Source: Nesterenkonia lutea
GTDB lineage: Bacteria > Actinomycetota > Actinomycetes > Actinomycetales > Micrococcaceae
Assembly: GCF_014873955.1 (NCBI RefSeq)
Contig: NZ_JADBED010000001.1
Span: 496,001-560,000 of the forward strand
Reading direction: 5' to 3'
DNA: 64,000 nt
Part shown: piece by piece, positions 26,498 to 35,233 of the stretch
Layout: each line of letters opens with the position of its first letter
Position numbering within the stretch: position 1 is the first letter of the stretch
Program-made: the position numbers and the translations under genes
Notes under the pieces: generated by a model
The model's database searches: none
Seen by the model: the letters and a program-made list of their open reading frames with translations, nothing else
What the model was told of the DNA's origin: nothing

Positions 26498-28747
26498 GTG
26501 GCCGCTGTGACCGAGGAACCGCGGATCAGACTCGATCCGACGCAGACCTGCAGGATCCACCTGTGCTCTGCCGGGGTCTCGGTCCTTCTCGACATCTCCA
26601 GCGCGTCGCTGCCCTGGATCGTGCACTGGGGCGCAGCCCTGCCCGGGCTGAAGGCCGCAGAAGCCGCGTCGCTCGTCGCGGTCGCGGTGCCCCACCGCAC
26701 GGGCAACGGGCAGGACCTTCCGGTGCGCCTGGACGTCATGGCGAGCCCGCACGCGGGCTGGAGCGGTCGTCCCGGACTTGTGGGAGATCGCGACAGCACC
26801 GCGTGGACTCCGCTCTTCAAGATCACCGAGGTTCATCTGGAGCCCCTGGAGCCCCTGGAGCCCCTGGAAGCCGTGGACCCTCAGGAAGGCGTCACCGATT
26901 CCACCCTGACGAGCGTCGGTGCGGGCACTCTGTTCGTCACGGCGGAGGATCCTGCATCGAGCCTGCGCCTGGCGATCGAACTGGAGCTCACGCGGTCGGG
27001 GCTGCTGCGAGGACGCGCCACGCTGACGAACACCGCCTCGAGGCGCTACCGCGTTCAGGAGCTGGGGCTGGTCCTGCCGCTGCCCGCTCAGGCCCGAGAG
27101 ATTCTCGACTTCGCCGGCCACTGGGGCAAGGAGCGCGTTCCGCAGCGCCGTGAGCTGACCGTCGGGACGCATCTGAGGGAGGGTCGCAAGGGCCGCACCG
27201 GCGCGGACGCCGCGCATGTGCTCACCGTCGGAGAACCAGGCTTCGGATTCGCCGAGGGTGAGGTCTGGGGATTGCACACCGGGTTCTCCGGGAACCATCG
27301 CACCTGGGCGGAGCGGCTCTTCGACGGGCAGCAGGTTCTGGGCGGCTCTGAGCTGCTGCTGCCGGGTGAGGTGTCCCTCGCCCGGGGCCAGAGCTATACG
27401 ACCCCGTGGTTGTACGGCGCATACGGACGGGGACTCGATGAGCAGGCCGCCCGGTTCCATGACTGGCTTCGGTCGCGCCCCCACCATCCGGTCCGTCCCA
27501 GGCCGGTGACGCTGAACGTATGGGAGGCGGTGTACTTCGACCACCGCCTTGAGAAGCTGGCCGCTCTGGCCGACCGAGCCGCCGCCGTCGGCGTGGAGCG
27601 CTATGTCCTCGACGATGGGTGGTTCGGGGATCGTCGCGACGACACTGCCGGGCTGGGGGACTGGGTGGTCTCTGCGGATGTGTGGCCCGAGGGACTCTCT
27701 CCCCTGATCGATCACGTCACCGGCCTTGGCATGGAGTTCGGGCTGTGGTTCGAGCCTGAGATGGTCAACCCCGACTCAGCCGTGGCGCGCGCCCATCCTG
27801 AATGGATCATGGCCCCCGGGGACCGCCTGCCGACCGAGGCTCGCAGTCAACAGGTACTGAACCTCGGCGTGCCGGAGGCCTACGCCCATGTCCGCGACCA
27901 GATGGTGGCCCTGCTCGAGGAATACCCGGTCGCCTACATCAAATGGGACCACAACCGCGACCTGCTGGAAGCAGGTACTCGCCCTGACGGACGCCCCGGG
28001 GTGCACGCTCAGACCCTCGCCGCCTATCGACTGATGGCTGAGCTGAAGGAGGGACATCCAGATCTGGAGATCGAGTCCTGTTCCTCCGGGGGCGCCCGCG
28101 TGGACCTGGGCGTGCTCGAACATGCCGATCGGGTATGGACCTCAGACGACATCGACCCGTTCGAGCGGCAGCAGATGCATCGATGGACCCAGCAGCTGAT
28201 CCCGCCGGAGCTGATGGGCGCACACGTCGCCTCGGGTGTCTCGCACTCCACCGGGCGCACGCACACCCTGCACTTCCGTGCCGGCACCGCTGTGTGGGGA
28301 CATCTCGGGATCGAGTGGGATCTCACCCAGGCGGATGAGCAGGAGAGCACCGAGCTCCTCGAGTGGGTCTCCTTCCACAAGGACCACCGTCGCCTGCTCC
28401 ACACCGGAAGAGTCATCCGGCTGGACGCCGTCGATCCCGCCCTGCAGATGCATGGTGTGGTCCGGGCTGATCGCAGGGAGGCACTGTTCGCCATCATCGG
28501 CGCTGCGCTTCCCGATGTGGAACCCATAGGTCGACTGCGTCTGCGCGGGCTGGAACCTGAGTTCAGCTACCGAGTGCAGGACGTGACCCCCGGGGCCGCC
28601 CCGCATGGATTCCGCCGACCCCCCTGGTGGCCCGAGGAGCAGGGCGCTGTTCTCTCCGGTCGGGTGTTGCAGACGGTCGGCGTCCATGCGCCATGGTTGG
28701 CTCCGGACACGCTGCGCATTCTGCATCTTGACGCCACCCCCGGCTGA
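26498..28747 (+). CDS. Alpha-galactosidase, glycoside hydrolase family 36
   Basis: A 749-residue GH36 enzyme acting on alpha-1,6-galactosides such as melibiose or raffinose. After an N-terminal beta-sandwich (to about 340), the barrel holds the nucleophile Asp484 in YIKWDHNRD, the substrate-binding ESCSSGGARVDLG, and the acid/base Asp550 in WTSDDIDPF. Residues ~114-123 encode a LEP triplet repeat from a 9-bp DNA duplication at 26837-26863. GTG 26498 is taken, with AGGA 6 bp upstream; GTG 26507 is equally possible. No signal peptide is visible. Last gene of the galactoside operon; converges with the RDD gene. Confidence 0.93.
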   Translation: MAAVTEEPRIRLDPTQTCRIHLCSAGVSVLLDISSASLPWIVHWGAALPGLKAAEAASLVAVAVPHRTGNGQDLPVRLDVMASPHAGWSGRPGLVGDRDSTAWTPLFKITEVHLEPLEPLEPLEAVDPQEGVTDSTLTSVGAGTLFVTAEDPASSLRLAIELELTRSGLLRGRATLTNTASRRYRVQELGLVLPLPAQAREILDFAGHWGKERVPQRRELTVGTHLREGRKGRTGADAAHVLTVGEPGFGFAEGEVWGLHTGFSGNHRTWAERLFDGQQVLGGSELLLPGEVSLARGQSYTTPWLYGAYGRGLDEQAARFHDWLRSRPHHPVRPRPVTLNVWEAVYFDHRLEKLAALADRAAAVGVERYVLDDGWFGDRRDDTAGLGDWVVSADVWPEGLSPLIDHVTGLGMEFGLWFEPEMVNPDSAVARAHPEWIMAPGDRLPTEARSQQVLNLGVPEAYAHVRDQMVALLEEYPVAYIKWDHNRDLLEAGTRPDGRPGVHAQTLAAYRLMAELKEGHPDLEIESCSSGGARVDLGVLEHADRVWTSDDIDPFERQQMHRWTQQLIPPELMGAHVASGVSHSTGRTHTLHFRAGTAVWGHLGIEWDLTQADEQESTELLEWVSFHKDHRRLLHTGRVIRLDAVDPALQMHGVVRADRREALFAIIGAALPDVEPIGRLRLRGLEPEFSYRVQDVTPGAAPHGFRRPPWWPEEQGAVLSGRVLQTVGVHAPWLAPDTLRILHLDATPG

Positions 28748-28761
28748 AGCAAACACGTGGT

Positions 28762-29574
28762 TCAGGCGTAGGGGAGCCTGTGCAGCCGCTGTCCCAGACG
28801 GTGCTGGCGCTCGGCCTGGATGCGCAGACGCCGGTACTCGCGGTTGCGGCGCTCGGCCATCACCGCGATCAGGAACTCCGTGGCAGAGGACGACGGCGCC
28901 GGGGGAGCCACATGGTCGGCCACCTCATTGGCCAGCCGGTTCGCCGTGTGCTCCAGGGCCTGGGGGTTGTGTCCCTTCGGGGACTCCTGCACCGTGCGCA
29001 GGAACCGTGACGCGCGGGCGGCCACCGGGTCCGGGATCCGGCCCAGATCCGCGATCTGGGTCCAGGAGGTCAGCTGCGGTGGGACCGGCAGCATCATCGG
29101 CTTCACAGCGGGCTGGCGGACCCGGATCACATAGGTGCCGGCGACCATATCGCCGAGCCGTTTGGCGCGCCGGCTGAACATCCCGGCGAACAGCGGGACC
29201 ATGCCGAGGGTCAGGTAGATCTCCCCGAAGCCGACCAGCGCGCGGATGGAGGCATGCCGCAGACGGATCGCGCCGCCGTCGTCGCGCACCACTCGGGTGC
29301 CGAAGATCAGCCGCCCCACCGAGCGGCCGCGGGAGAGCGTCTCCACGGTCATCGGGATCAGCACCAGGCAGAGCACTGCTCCGCCCAATGTCACCGCGGC
29401 CTCCAGCGCCGGGTCCGACAGGGCGGCGCCGGCGGCCAGTCCGGAGAGGATCACGAAGACGATCAGGCCGATCCAGTACACGATCAGGTCCACGATCAGC
29501 GAGGCCGCCCGGGTGATGAGCGAAGCAGCGGGGAGCTCCAGCTCGACTCCCTCACCGGTGATCACATTGCGCAC
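28762..29574 (-). CDS. RDD family membrane protein
   Basis: A 270-residue RDD protein. The RDD box is read in LITRAASLIVDLIVYWIGL (Arg22, Asp29), with further TM helices at about 45-85 and 115-150, and a Gly/Arg-rich SRGRSVGRLIFGTRVV loop. The C-terminal 110 residues are soluble and charged. RDD proteins are often found with SpoIIM-like proteins; one is encoded at 33995. GTG 29574 follows TAGGCT (29581-29586) by 6 bp with no ribosome-binding site, so the mRNA is probably leaderless. Function unknown; transport or stress roles are proposed for some relatives. Confidence 0.85.
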   Translation of the reverse strand: MRNVITGEGVELELPAASLITRAASLIVDLIVYWIGLIVFVILSGLAAGAALSDPALEAAVTLGGAVLCLVLIPMTVETLSRGRSVGRLIFGTRVVRDDGGAIRLRHASIRALVGFGEIYLTLGMVPLFAGMFSRRAKRLGDMVAGTYVIRVRQPAVKPMMLPVPPQLTSWTQIADLGRIPDPVAARASRFLRTVQESPKGHNPQALEHTANRLANEVADHVAPPAPSSSATEFLIAVMAERRNREYRRLRIQAERQHRLGQRLHRLPYA

Positions 29575-29580
29575 GCGCCA

Positions 29581-29586
29581 AGCCTA
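29581..29586 (-). promoter_or_regulatory. -10 element of a leaderless promoter (RDD gene)
   Basis: On the minus strand TAGGCT is 6 bp before GTG 29574, the same hexamer used by the Trm112-like gene. Confidence 0.45.
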
Positions 29587-29632
29587 GCTGGTGTGGGACC
29601 AGGCTGGTGGGGGCTCACCTGCGGTGGGGCAG

Positions 29633-29667
29633 CTGCTTGAGGTACGCTGAGCGCGCAGCTCAAGCAG
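29633..29667. repeat. Inverted repeat in the RDD/CBS intergenic region
   Basis: CTGCTTGAG (29633-29641) and CTCAAGCAG (29659-29667) are perfect 9-bp complements separated by 17 bp. It may be an operator or an RNA hairpin for either divergent gene. Confidence 0.4.
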
Positions 29668-29700
29668 TGGGCTCTTGATTCTACTTTCAAGGGTTACCCA

Positions 29701-29829
29701 TTGAAGCGCATTCTTCCGAGCGGCACCGTTCGCTCCGTCTCCCCGCCGACAGAAGCCGTGCCGAGTCAGGCACCCGCCCCCGCGGAGGCCGCAGGTCTCG
29801 GCACAGCCGGGGGAGGTCACCCGTCATGA
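29701..29829 (+). CDS. Possible 42-residue leader peptide before the CBS gene
   Basis: TTG 29701, preceded by AAGGG at 7 bp, opens a frame of 42 residues starting LKRILPSGTVRSV and rich in Pro, Ala and Ser. Its TGA overlaps the CBS start as ATGA, the arrangement of translational coupling. It matches no family I know. It may be a coupling leader or a chance frame. Confidence 0.3.
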   Translation: MKRILPSGTVRSVSPPTEAVPSQAPAPAEAAGLGTAGGGHPS

Positions 29830-30281
29830 CGAGCGTCGCTGAGATCATGAGCTGCGGTGCGCCATGCCTGGACGTGGACAGCACTCTGGAAGAAGCAGCC
29901 CTCGCGATGAGCGAGGCGAGGACGGAAGCTCTGCCGCTGGCTGACGCGGCGGGGACGTTCCTGGGCGTCGTGGCCCGCCGTGACATCCTCCGCGCATCCC
30001 GCTCTCTGGGGGACCTTGCCCGGTCGATGAAGGCCAAGGACCTGATGGATCCCGACGCGCCCACCATCGGGATCAATGACCGGATCGAGAAGGCCATGGC
30101 GGAGATGGCGATCCATCAGGTCCAGCATCTTCCGGTCCTGGACGGCGCCATGGTCAGCGGGATGCTCAGCAGCGCAGACATCGCCCAGGCGGCCCCGCTG
30201 GTGCAGATCGAGCAGCTCATCGAGCACGTGGCTCTCATCCCTGACCAGGAGCCGCTCCCCGCGCGGCGCAACGGTCTGTGA
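29826..30281 (+). CDS. CBS-domain pair protein
   Basis: A 151-residue protein made of two CBS motifs (about residues 1-60 and 68-130) and little else. The first has IMSCGAPCLDVDSTLEEAALAM and GVVARRDILRA; the second has DLMDPDAPTIGINDRIEKAMAEMAIHQVQHLPVLD and GMLSSADIAQ. Such free-standing pairs bind adenosine nucleotides and act as energy sensors. GGGGGAGG lies 9 bp before ATG 29826. Convergent with the aconitase gene. The partner protein is unknown. Confidence 0.85.
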   Translation: MTSVAEIMSCGAPCLDVDSTLEEAALAMSEARTEALPLADAAGTFLGVVARRDILRASRSLGDLARSMKAKDLMDPDAPTIGINDRIEKAMAEMAIHQVQHLPVLDGAMVSGMLSSADIAQAAPLVQIEQLIEHVALIPDQEPLPARRNGL

Positions 30282-30295
30282 AGAGTCCCTCCGAC

Positions 30296-32302
30296 TCAGC
30301 CTTCGGGCTGGGCGGGCTTCGCCGTCTCCTCGGGAATGTCACTGTCCTGAGTGCCGGCATGGGCGACTTCCTCCGCCTGGGCGGCGCGATAGGGTATCCG
30401 GCCCCCGGCCACGACCATCTCAACCTGCCGGTCCGACAGGCGATGACGCAGCTCGATCGGCTCATCCCCGATCCGGGCCGTGACCGTGTCTCCAGAGCGC
30501 AGGGCCTGGTGCAGTCCGGAGAAGGACAGCACATCGCCCTGGCTGATCTGCTCGGCAGCCGCGGGATCGACGAACTCCAGCGGGAGCACCCCGAAGTTGG
30601 CCAGGTTCTGCCAGTGGATGCGGGCGAAGGACTTGGCCACCACGAGCCGCAGGCCGAGGTGGCGCGGGGCGATCACCGCGTGCTCGCGGGAGGATCCCTG
30701 GCCATAGTTCTCCCCGCCGACGATGGCGTGCCCGCCGTCGCTCTCTGCGGCCCGGGTGGGGTAGGTGTCATCGACCTGGATATAGACGAATTCGGCGATC
30801 TTCGGAATGTTGCTGCGGAAGGGCAGGACCCGTGAGCCTGCAGGCATGATCTCATCGGTGGAGATGTTGTCCCCGACAGTCAGCAGCACCGGAAGCTCGA
30901 TGTCTTCGGGCAGCGGATCAAAGGTGGGCAGGGACTTGATGTTGGTGCCCTTGACGAGCTCCACCTCGCGGGCCTCGGACTCGTCCAACGGGGGCAGCAG
31001 CATCTGATCATTGACGCTGAACTTCTCCGGCAGCTCCGGTGCGGGATAGGCCATGTCCAGATCGCGCGGATCGGTGATGCGCCCGGTCAGCGCTGCCGCG
31101 GCCGCGGTCTCGGGGGAGCACAGCCACACGGAGTCCTCGTCCGTGCCAGATCGACCGGGGAAGTTGCGCGGCATGGTGCGCAGGCTGTTGCGACCCACGG
31201 CGGGCGCCTGGCCCATGCCGATGCAGCCCAGGCAGCCGGACTGGTGGACGCGGGCCCCCGAGCGGATCAGCTCGAAGATCCAGCCGCCCCGGGTGAGGTC
31301 CTGGAGGATCTCCCGTGAGGTGGGGTTGATGTCCAGGGAGACTCCGTCATCGGTCTGCCTGTCGCGCAGAATCTCAGCGACCACGGCGAAATCGCGCAGA
31401 CCCGGGTTGGCTGAGGACCCCACGACCACCTGGTGCACCCTTTCCCCGGCCACCTCGCGCACCGGCAGCACATTGCCGGGCGAGGAGGGTTTGGCGATGA
31501 GCGGCTCCAGGCTCGCCAGGTCGATCTGCTCCTCGACGTCGTAGCTCGCGCCCTCGTCCGCGAGCAGCTCGGTGAAGTCATCGGCACGACCGACGGCGCG
31601 CAGGTAGTCATGGACGGCGTCATCAGCTGGGAAGACCGTGGTGGTGGCCCCGAGCTCTGCGCCCATGTTCGCGATGACGTGGCGATCCATGGCGGTGAGG
31701 TGTCTGAGTCCCTCTCCGTGGTATTCGATGATCCTGCCGACTCCGCCCTTGACGTCGTGGCGGCGCAGCAGTTCGAGGATGACATCTTTGGCCGAGACCC
31801 AGTCGGGCAGCTCACCGGTGAGCTCGACACCCCAGATCTGCGGCATCTCGACGTAGAGCGGGTCGCCGGCCATGGCCATGGCGATCTCCAGACCTCCGAC
31901 CCCGATGGCCAGCATTCCGAGCGCCCCGGCGGCGCAGGTGTGCGAGTCGGACCCGATCATGGTGGCCCCGGGCCTGCCGAAATGAGCCTGGTGGACGGGG
32001 TGGGAGACCCCGTTGCCCGCCTTGGAGAACCAGAGCCCATACCGCTGGGCCGCTGACTGCAGGAACAGGTGGTCTTCGGAGTTCTTCTCGTCGGTCTGGA
32101 GCAGATTGTGATCGACATACTGGACGGAGAGTTCGGTCTTGATGTGGTCCAGGCCGAGCGACTCGAGCTCCAGCATCACCATGGTCCCGGTGGCGTCCTG
32201 GGTGAGGGTCTGGTCGATGGTCAGGCCGATCTCGTGGCCCGGTTCGGGGGTCCCACTGACCAGGTGGGAGTGGATGAGCTTCTGAGCTGCGTTCAGCGGC
32301 AT
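30296..32302 (-). CDS. acn: Aconitate hydratase
   Basis: A 668-residue aconitase, converting citrate to isocitrate in the TCA cycle. The three [4Fe-4S] ligand cysteines are visible in GSDSHTCAAGALG and SGCLGCIGMG; active-site motifs NFPGRSGTDED and GGENYGQGSSREH are intact. The length is shorter than the usual ~900-residue actinobacterial AcnA and fits the compact putative aconitase class (TIGR01342-like), so a second aconitase may exist elsewhere. GGAGG stands 6 bp before ATG 32302. The last ~30 residues form an acidic, Pro-rich tail. The PEP-mutase-like gene lies upstream on the same strand. Confidence 0.9.
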   Translation of the reverse strand: MPLNAAQKLIHSHLVSGTPEPGHEIGLTIDQTLTQDATGTMVMLELESLGLDHIKTELSVQYVDHNLLQTDEKNSEDHLFLQSAAQRYGLWFSKAGNGVSHPVHQAHFGRPGATMIGSDSHTCAAGALGMLAIGVGGLEIAMAMAGDPLYVEMPQIWGVELTGELPDWVSAKDVILELLRRHDVKGGVGRIIEYHGEGLRHLTAMDRHVIANMGAELGATTTVFPADDAVHDYLRAVGRADDFTELLADEGASYDVEEQIDLASLEPLIAKPSSPGNVLPVREVAGERVHQVVVGSSANPGLRDFAVVAEILRDRQTDDGVSLDINPTSREILQDLTRGGWIFELIRSGARVHQSGCLGCIGMGQAPAVGRNSLRTMPRNFPGRSGTDEDSVWLCSPETAAAAALTGRITDPRDLDMAYPAPELPEKFSVNDQMLLPPLDESEAREVELVKGTNIKSLPTFDPLPEDIELPVLLTVGDNISTDEIMPAGSRVLPFRSNIPKIAEFVYIQVDDTYPTRAAESDGGHAIVGGENYGQGSSREHAVIAPRHLGLRLVVAKSFARIHWQNLANFGVLPLEFVDPAAAEQISQGDVLSFSGLHQALRSGDTVTARIGDEPIELRHRLSDRQVEMVVAGGRIPYRAAQAEEVAHAGTQDSDIPEETAKPAQPEG

Positions 32303-32430
32303 CTCATACCTCCTGCTCGTCGGTCCCGCCGCGGCGGGCTGTGACGTCTCTTCCCAGATTACTGGTCCGAGCGTCAGCTGAGTAGAGCAGTGCGCGCGGA
32401 ATCCGCGAGCAGGAGGAGAGAGTCCGTTGT

Positions 32431-33204
32431 CTAGGAGGCTGGCGTCCAGGGGCGCAGGATCTCACCCATGGCGTCGGTGAGGCTGCGCTGCAGCAGCGGG
32501 CCGAAGGAGACGCGCTTGACTCCCAGGCGCGAGACCTCCTGCAGGCTCAGCCCGTCGGGGACCGCCCCGTTGACCGGGTGGGCGGTCACGTTCACGGGGG
32601 TCTTCACCTCGCGCAGGATCCGTTCCAGGTAGTCCAGGGAGGGCACCTTCACGGGGTAGAGCACATCGGCTCCGGCCTCCTCGAGCAGGCGCATCCGGGT
32701 CAGCGCGTCCTCCAGCTGGGTCTCCGGCTGCTCATCCGTGGTGAAGGCGTCGGTGCGGCCGTTGATGACCAGGTGTGTGCCGATGGCATCGGCGGCGGCG
32801 CGCAGCTGGGAGATGTAGTCGGCGTGCTCCTGCGGTGAGCGCATCGAGTCCATGGAGTGGACCGTGTCCTCGATGTTGATGCCCACCGCGCCGGCGTCCA
32901 GGGTTCGGCGCACGAGCTCCCCGGCCGGGGTGTCGTAGCCGGACTCGAGGTCCACGGACACCGGGATGTCCAGCACCGCGGTGATGCGCCGGACCACGCC
33001 CAGCACATCCTCGAGGTTCATGGCCTCCCCGTCGGCCTCACCGAGGGAGTCCGCCACCGGGTGGCTGCCGATGGTCAGGGCCTTGAAGCCCAGGGAGGCG
33101 CAGGCCTCTGCGGACCAGACGTCCCACACCGTGGGGAGGATGACGGGGTTCGGCCGGTGGTGGAGATCGAGCAGGCGCTGGGCGAGTTCCTCAGATGTAG
33201 TCAT
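32431..33204 (-). CDS. Isocitrate lyase/PEP mutase family protein
   Basis: A 257-residue TIM-barrel enzyme of the PEP mutase/isocitrate lyase superfamily. The Mg-binding region is SVDLESGYDTPAGELVRR and GINIEDT at about residues 80-110; HLVINGRTDAF follows. The catalytic KKCGH loop of true isocitrate lyase is missing, so it is more likely a carboxyphosphonoenolpyruvate mutase-like or oxaloacetate hydrolase-like protein. ATG 33204 begins the normal family N-terminus (SEELAQRLLDLHH), but its upstream GGAG touches the start; GTG 33225 is the alternative. The reaction is not known. Confidence 0.8.
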   Translation of the reverse strand: MTTSEELAQRLLDLHHRPNPVILPTVWDVWSAEACASLGFKALTIGSHPVADSLGEADGEAMNLEDVLGVVRRITAVLDIPVSVDLESGYDTPAGELVRRTLDAGAVGINIEDTVHSMDSMRSPQEHADYISQLRAAADAIGTHLVINGRTDAFTTDEQPETQLEDALTRMRLLEEAGADVLYPVKVPSLDYLERILREVKTPVNVTAHPVNGAVPDGLSLQEVSRLGVKRVSFGPLLQRSLTDAMGEILRPWTPAS

Positions 33205-33262
33205 CTCCGCATGCTTGCACAGCACGGACCACCTGTGAAACCCCCAAGCCCGACTGTTGGGG

Positions 33263-33874
33263 TCAGCTGCCCGGGTACTGCGCCTGGGTCAGCTGGCGGG
33301 CCAGGTGCACGGCGTTGGCGGCGGCGGTCTTGTTCGTCGCGGCCACCGCTGAGGGAGTCTCGTCGAGGTCCTTATAGTCCTTGGGGTTCATCGCCTCGTG
33401 GTTCCAGTAGGTCCCGCCCTGGGCTGGGATGGTGTATCCGATGTCGTTGAGCCCCTGGAACGTGTCGGCGATGATCTTGTGGGCTCCGTCCTCATTGCCC
33501 ACCACGGCGACGATCGCGACCTTGCCGAACATGATCGGCCGGCCCTGATCGTCGGTCTCGGAGAGTTCAGCGTCCAGGCGCTCCAGCACTCGCTGCGCCA
33601 CGCTGGACATATGACCCACCCAGGTCGGGGTGCCGAACACCAGGATGTCGGCGGCCAGGATGCGTTCGCGAAGCTCCGGCCACTGGTCACCGTGGCCCAT
33701 GTCGGCTTCCACGCCGGGTTTGACGTCGTAGTCCACCACGCGGATGGTCTCCCCCGTGACGCCATGGGTCGTCAGCTCGGCGAGGAGCTGGTCGGTGATG
33801 ACATCGGTGCTTGATTCACCGGGGGAGGGCTTCAGTGTGCAGTTCAGAGCGACGGCGCGCAGTGGAGTATCCAT
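33263..33874 (-). CDS. Flavodoxin-like NAD(P)H-dependent FMN reductase
   Basis: A 203-residue flavodoxin-fold protein. The phosphate-binding loop is near residues 9-22 (LNCTLKPSPGESSTD), and DILVFGTPTWVGHMSSVAQRVLERLD is the FMN-contact segment typical of NADPH-dependent FMN reductases. A later segment, VAIVAVVGNEDGAHKI, is also conserved. ATG 33874 is preferred to the longer frame because TAGCGT lies 7 bp upstream and the fold begins at RAVALNCT. It diverges from the SpoIIM-like gene; both appear leaderless. Confidence 0.8.
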   Translation of the reverse strand: MDTPLRAVALNCTLKPSPGESSTDVITDQLLAELTTHGVTGETIRVVDYDVKPGVEADMGHGDQWPELRERILAADILVFGTPTWVGHMSSVAQRVLERLDAELSETDDQGRPIMFGKVAIVAVVGNEDGAHKIIADTFQGLNDIGYTIPAQGGTYWNHEAMNPKDYKDLDETPSAVAATNKTAAANAVHLARQLTQAQYPGS

Positions 33875-33881
33875 GAAAAGC

Positions 33882-33887
33882 ACGCTA
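33882..33887 (-). promoter_or_regulatory. -10 element of a leaderless promoter (flavodoxin-like gene)
   Basis: TAGCGT on the minus strand ends 7 bp before ATG 33874, and no ribosome-binding site intervenes. Confidence 0.4.
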
Positions 33888-33982
33888 CGTCTGCCGGGCC
33901 AGCCGTCGCAAGAGTGGAGCAGGCGGCAGGGCAGCGGTGGGACAGGCGTGGGACCGCAGGTCAGGCAGATCCTCCGTCGCGG

Positions 33983-33988
33983 TAGTCT
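33983..33988 (+). promoter_or_regulatory. -10 element of a leaderless promoter (SpoIIM-like gene)
   Basis: TAGTCT ends 6 bp before GTG 33995, again without a ribosome-binding site. Confidence 0.45.
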
Positions 33989-33994
33989 CATCCC

Positions 33995-34987
33995 GTGGAT
34001 ATCGACGCGTTCATCGCCGTGCATCAGCACGAATGGGACCGGCTCTCAGCGCTCGCCTCCCGTCGGCGGCTCACCGCGCCCGAGGCCGATGAGATGCTGC
34101 GCCTCTACGAGCGGACCTCCACGCACCTGTCCATGATCCGCGCCGCCGAGCCGGACTCCCCGGTGGTGCCCTCCCTCTCCGCGCCGCTGGGTCGAGCCCG
34201 GGCACACCTGACCGGGGCGGGGCAGAACGTCTTCGTCTCCAGCGCCTACTTCTTCACCCAGACCCTGCCCGTGGCCTTCTACCGGATCCGCTGGCTCACC
34301 GTGATCCTCGGAGTGGCGTTCATCGCGGTGGCGGTGGGCTTCGCGCTGTGGACGGTGAACCATCCACAGATCGACCTGCTGATCCCGGAGGGGGAGCGGC
34401 AGGCCTATGCCGGCACCGAGTTCGTCAACTACTACTCGGAGCACCCGAACTCCAGCTTCGCGGCCCAGGTGTGGACCAACAACGCCTGGATCGCCGCCCA
34501 GGAGGTGGCCTTCGGGATCAGCGGGGTCTTCGTGCCCCTCGTGCTGTTCCTCAACGCTCAGGGTCTGGGCATGGCCGCCGGGATCATGGCCGAACAGGGC
34601 GAGGCGTCCACCTTCTGGCTCTACATCCTTCCGCACGGACTCATGGAGATGACTGCGATCTTCATCGCCGGAGCCGCCGGGCTGCGGATCTTCTGGGCAT
34701 GGGTGGTGGCCCCTGGACAGATGCGCCGCTCCGCCGCGCTCGCCGCCGAAGGCCGCAAGCTGATCACCGTGGCCTTCGGTCTGGTGCTGGTGCTGCTGAT
34801 CTCTGGGGTGGTGGAAGGCTTCGTCACCCCCTCGGACCTGCCGCACTGGGCGCGGATCGGGATCGGCGCCGCGGTGCTCGCCGCCTACTGGACCTACACC
34901 CTGGTCCTCGGCGGGCGAGCCCACCGCGCGGGCGTCACCGGGGACCTCGGCAAGTACGACGCCGGCGCAGTGGAGCTGACAGCCTGA
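33995..34987 (+). CDS. Stage II sporulation protein M-like (DUF95) membrane protein
   Basis: A 330-residue SpoIIM/DUF95 protein. A soluble helical N-terminus (about 1-95, beginning MDIDAFIAVHQHEWDRLSAL) precedes five or so TM helices. The family core NNAWIAAQEVAFGISGVFVPLVLFLNAQGLG and LPHGLMEMTAIFIAGAAGLRI is intact. Non-sporulating actinobacteria carry these proteins beside RDD, DUF58 and MoxR genes; here the RDD gene is separate at 28.8 kb. GTG 33995 fits the leaderless promoter. The role is unknown, probably in the envelope. Confidence 0.85.
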   Translation: MDIDAFIAVHQHEWDRLSALASRRRLTAPEADEMLRLYERTSTHLSMIRAAEPDSPVVPSLSAPLGRARAHLTGAGQNVFVSSAYFFTQTLPVAFYRIRWLTVILGVAFIAVAVGFALWTVNHPQIDLLIPEGERQAYAGTEFVNYYSEHPNSSFAAQVWTNNAWIAAQEVAFGISGVFVPLVLFLNAQGLGMAAGIMAEQGEASTFWLYILPHGLMEMTAIFIAGAAGLRIFWAWVVAPGQMRRSAALAAEGRKLITVAFGLVLVLLISGVVEGFVTPSDLPHWARIGIGAAVLAAYWTYTLVLGGRAHRAGVTGDLGKYDAGAVELTA

Positions 34988-35233
34988 CGCCCAGGTCGAC
35001 CCAGTAGTGGGCGGGCTCGATTCGTTGGGAGCCACGAGTACCTTGGCATGGCTCTAAGGGCGACGCACCCGTGGCAAGAACCTCATGCCCCACAACAACT
35101 AGAGGGTGTCGTTGATTTACTCGAGGAGTCGGCTGCTTGAACCTGTGGCGCTGTGCACGTCTCCAACGGGGAACACCGTCTCGCGGCTCAGGGCCGGTGT
35201 GATCATCCACGGTTCTTCCATCGCTACCGCTCA
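34988..35233. other. Intergenic stretch without recognisable gene
   Basis: The 246 bp between the SpoIIM-like gene and the exporter gene hold only short broken frames. I see no RNA gene or convincing terminator. The base composition is more mixed than upstream and marks the start of the accessory region. Confidence 0.4.

Noticed and set aside
26837..26863. Functional repeat in the alpha-galactosidase gene
   Set aside because: Three copies of a 9-bp unit only add Leu-Glu-Pro triplets in a surface loop; the frame is kept and no regulatory role is indicated.
35035..35233. Transposon or integrase remnant before the metal-resistance genes
   Set aside because: Composition changes here, but no terminal repeats, target duplication or transposase motif could be found.
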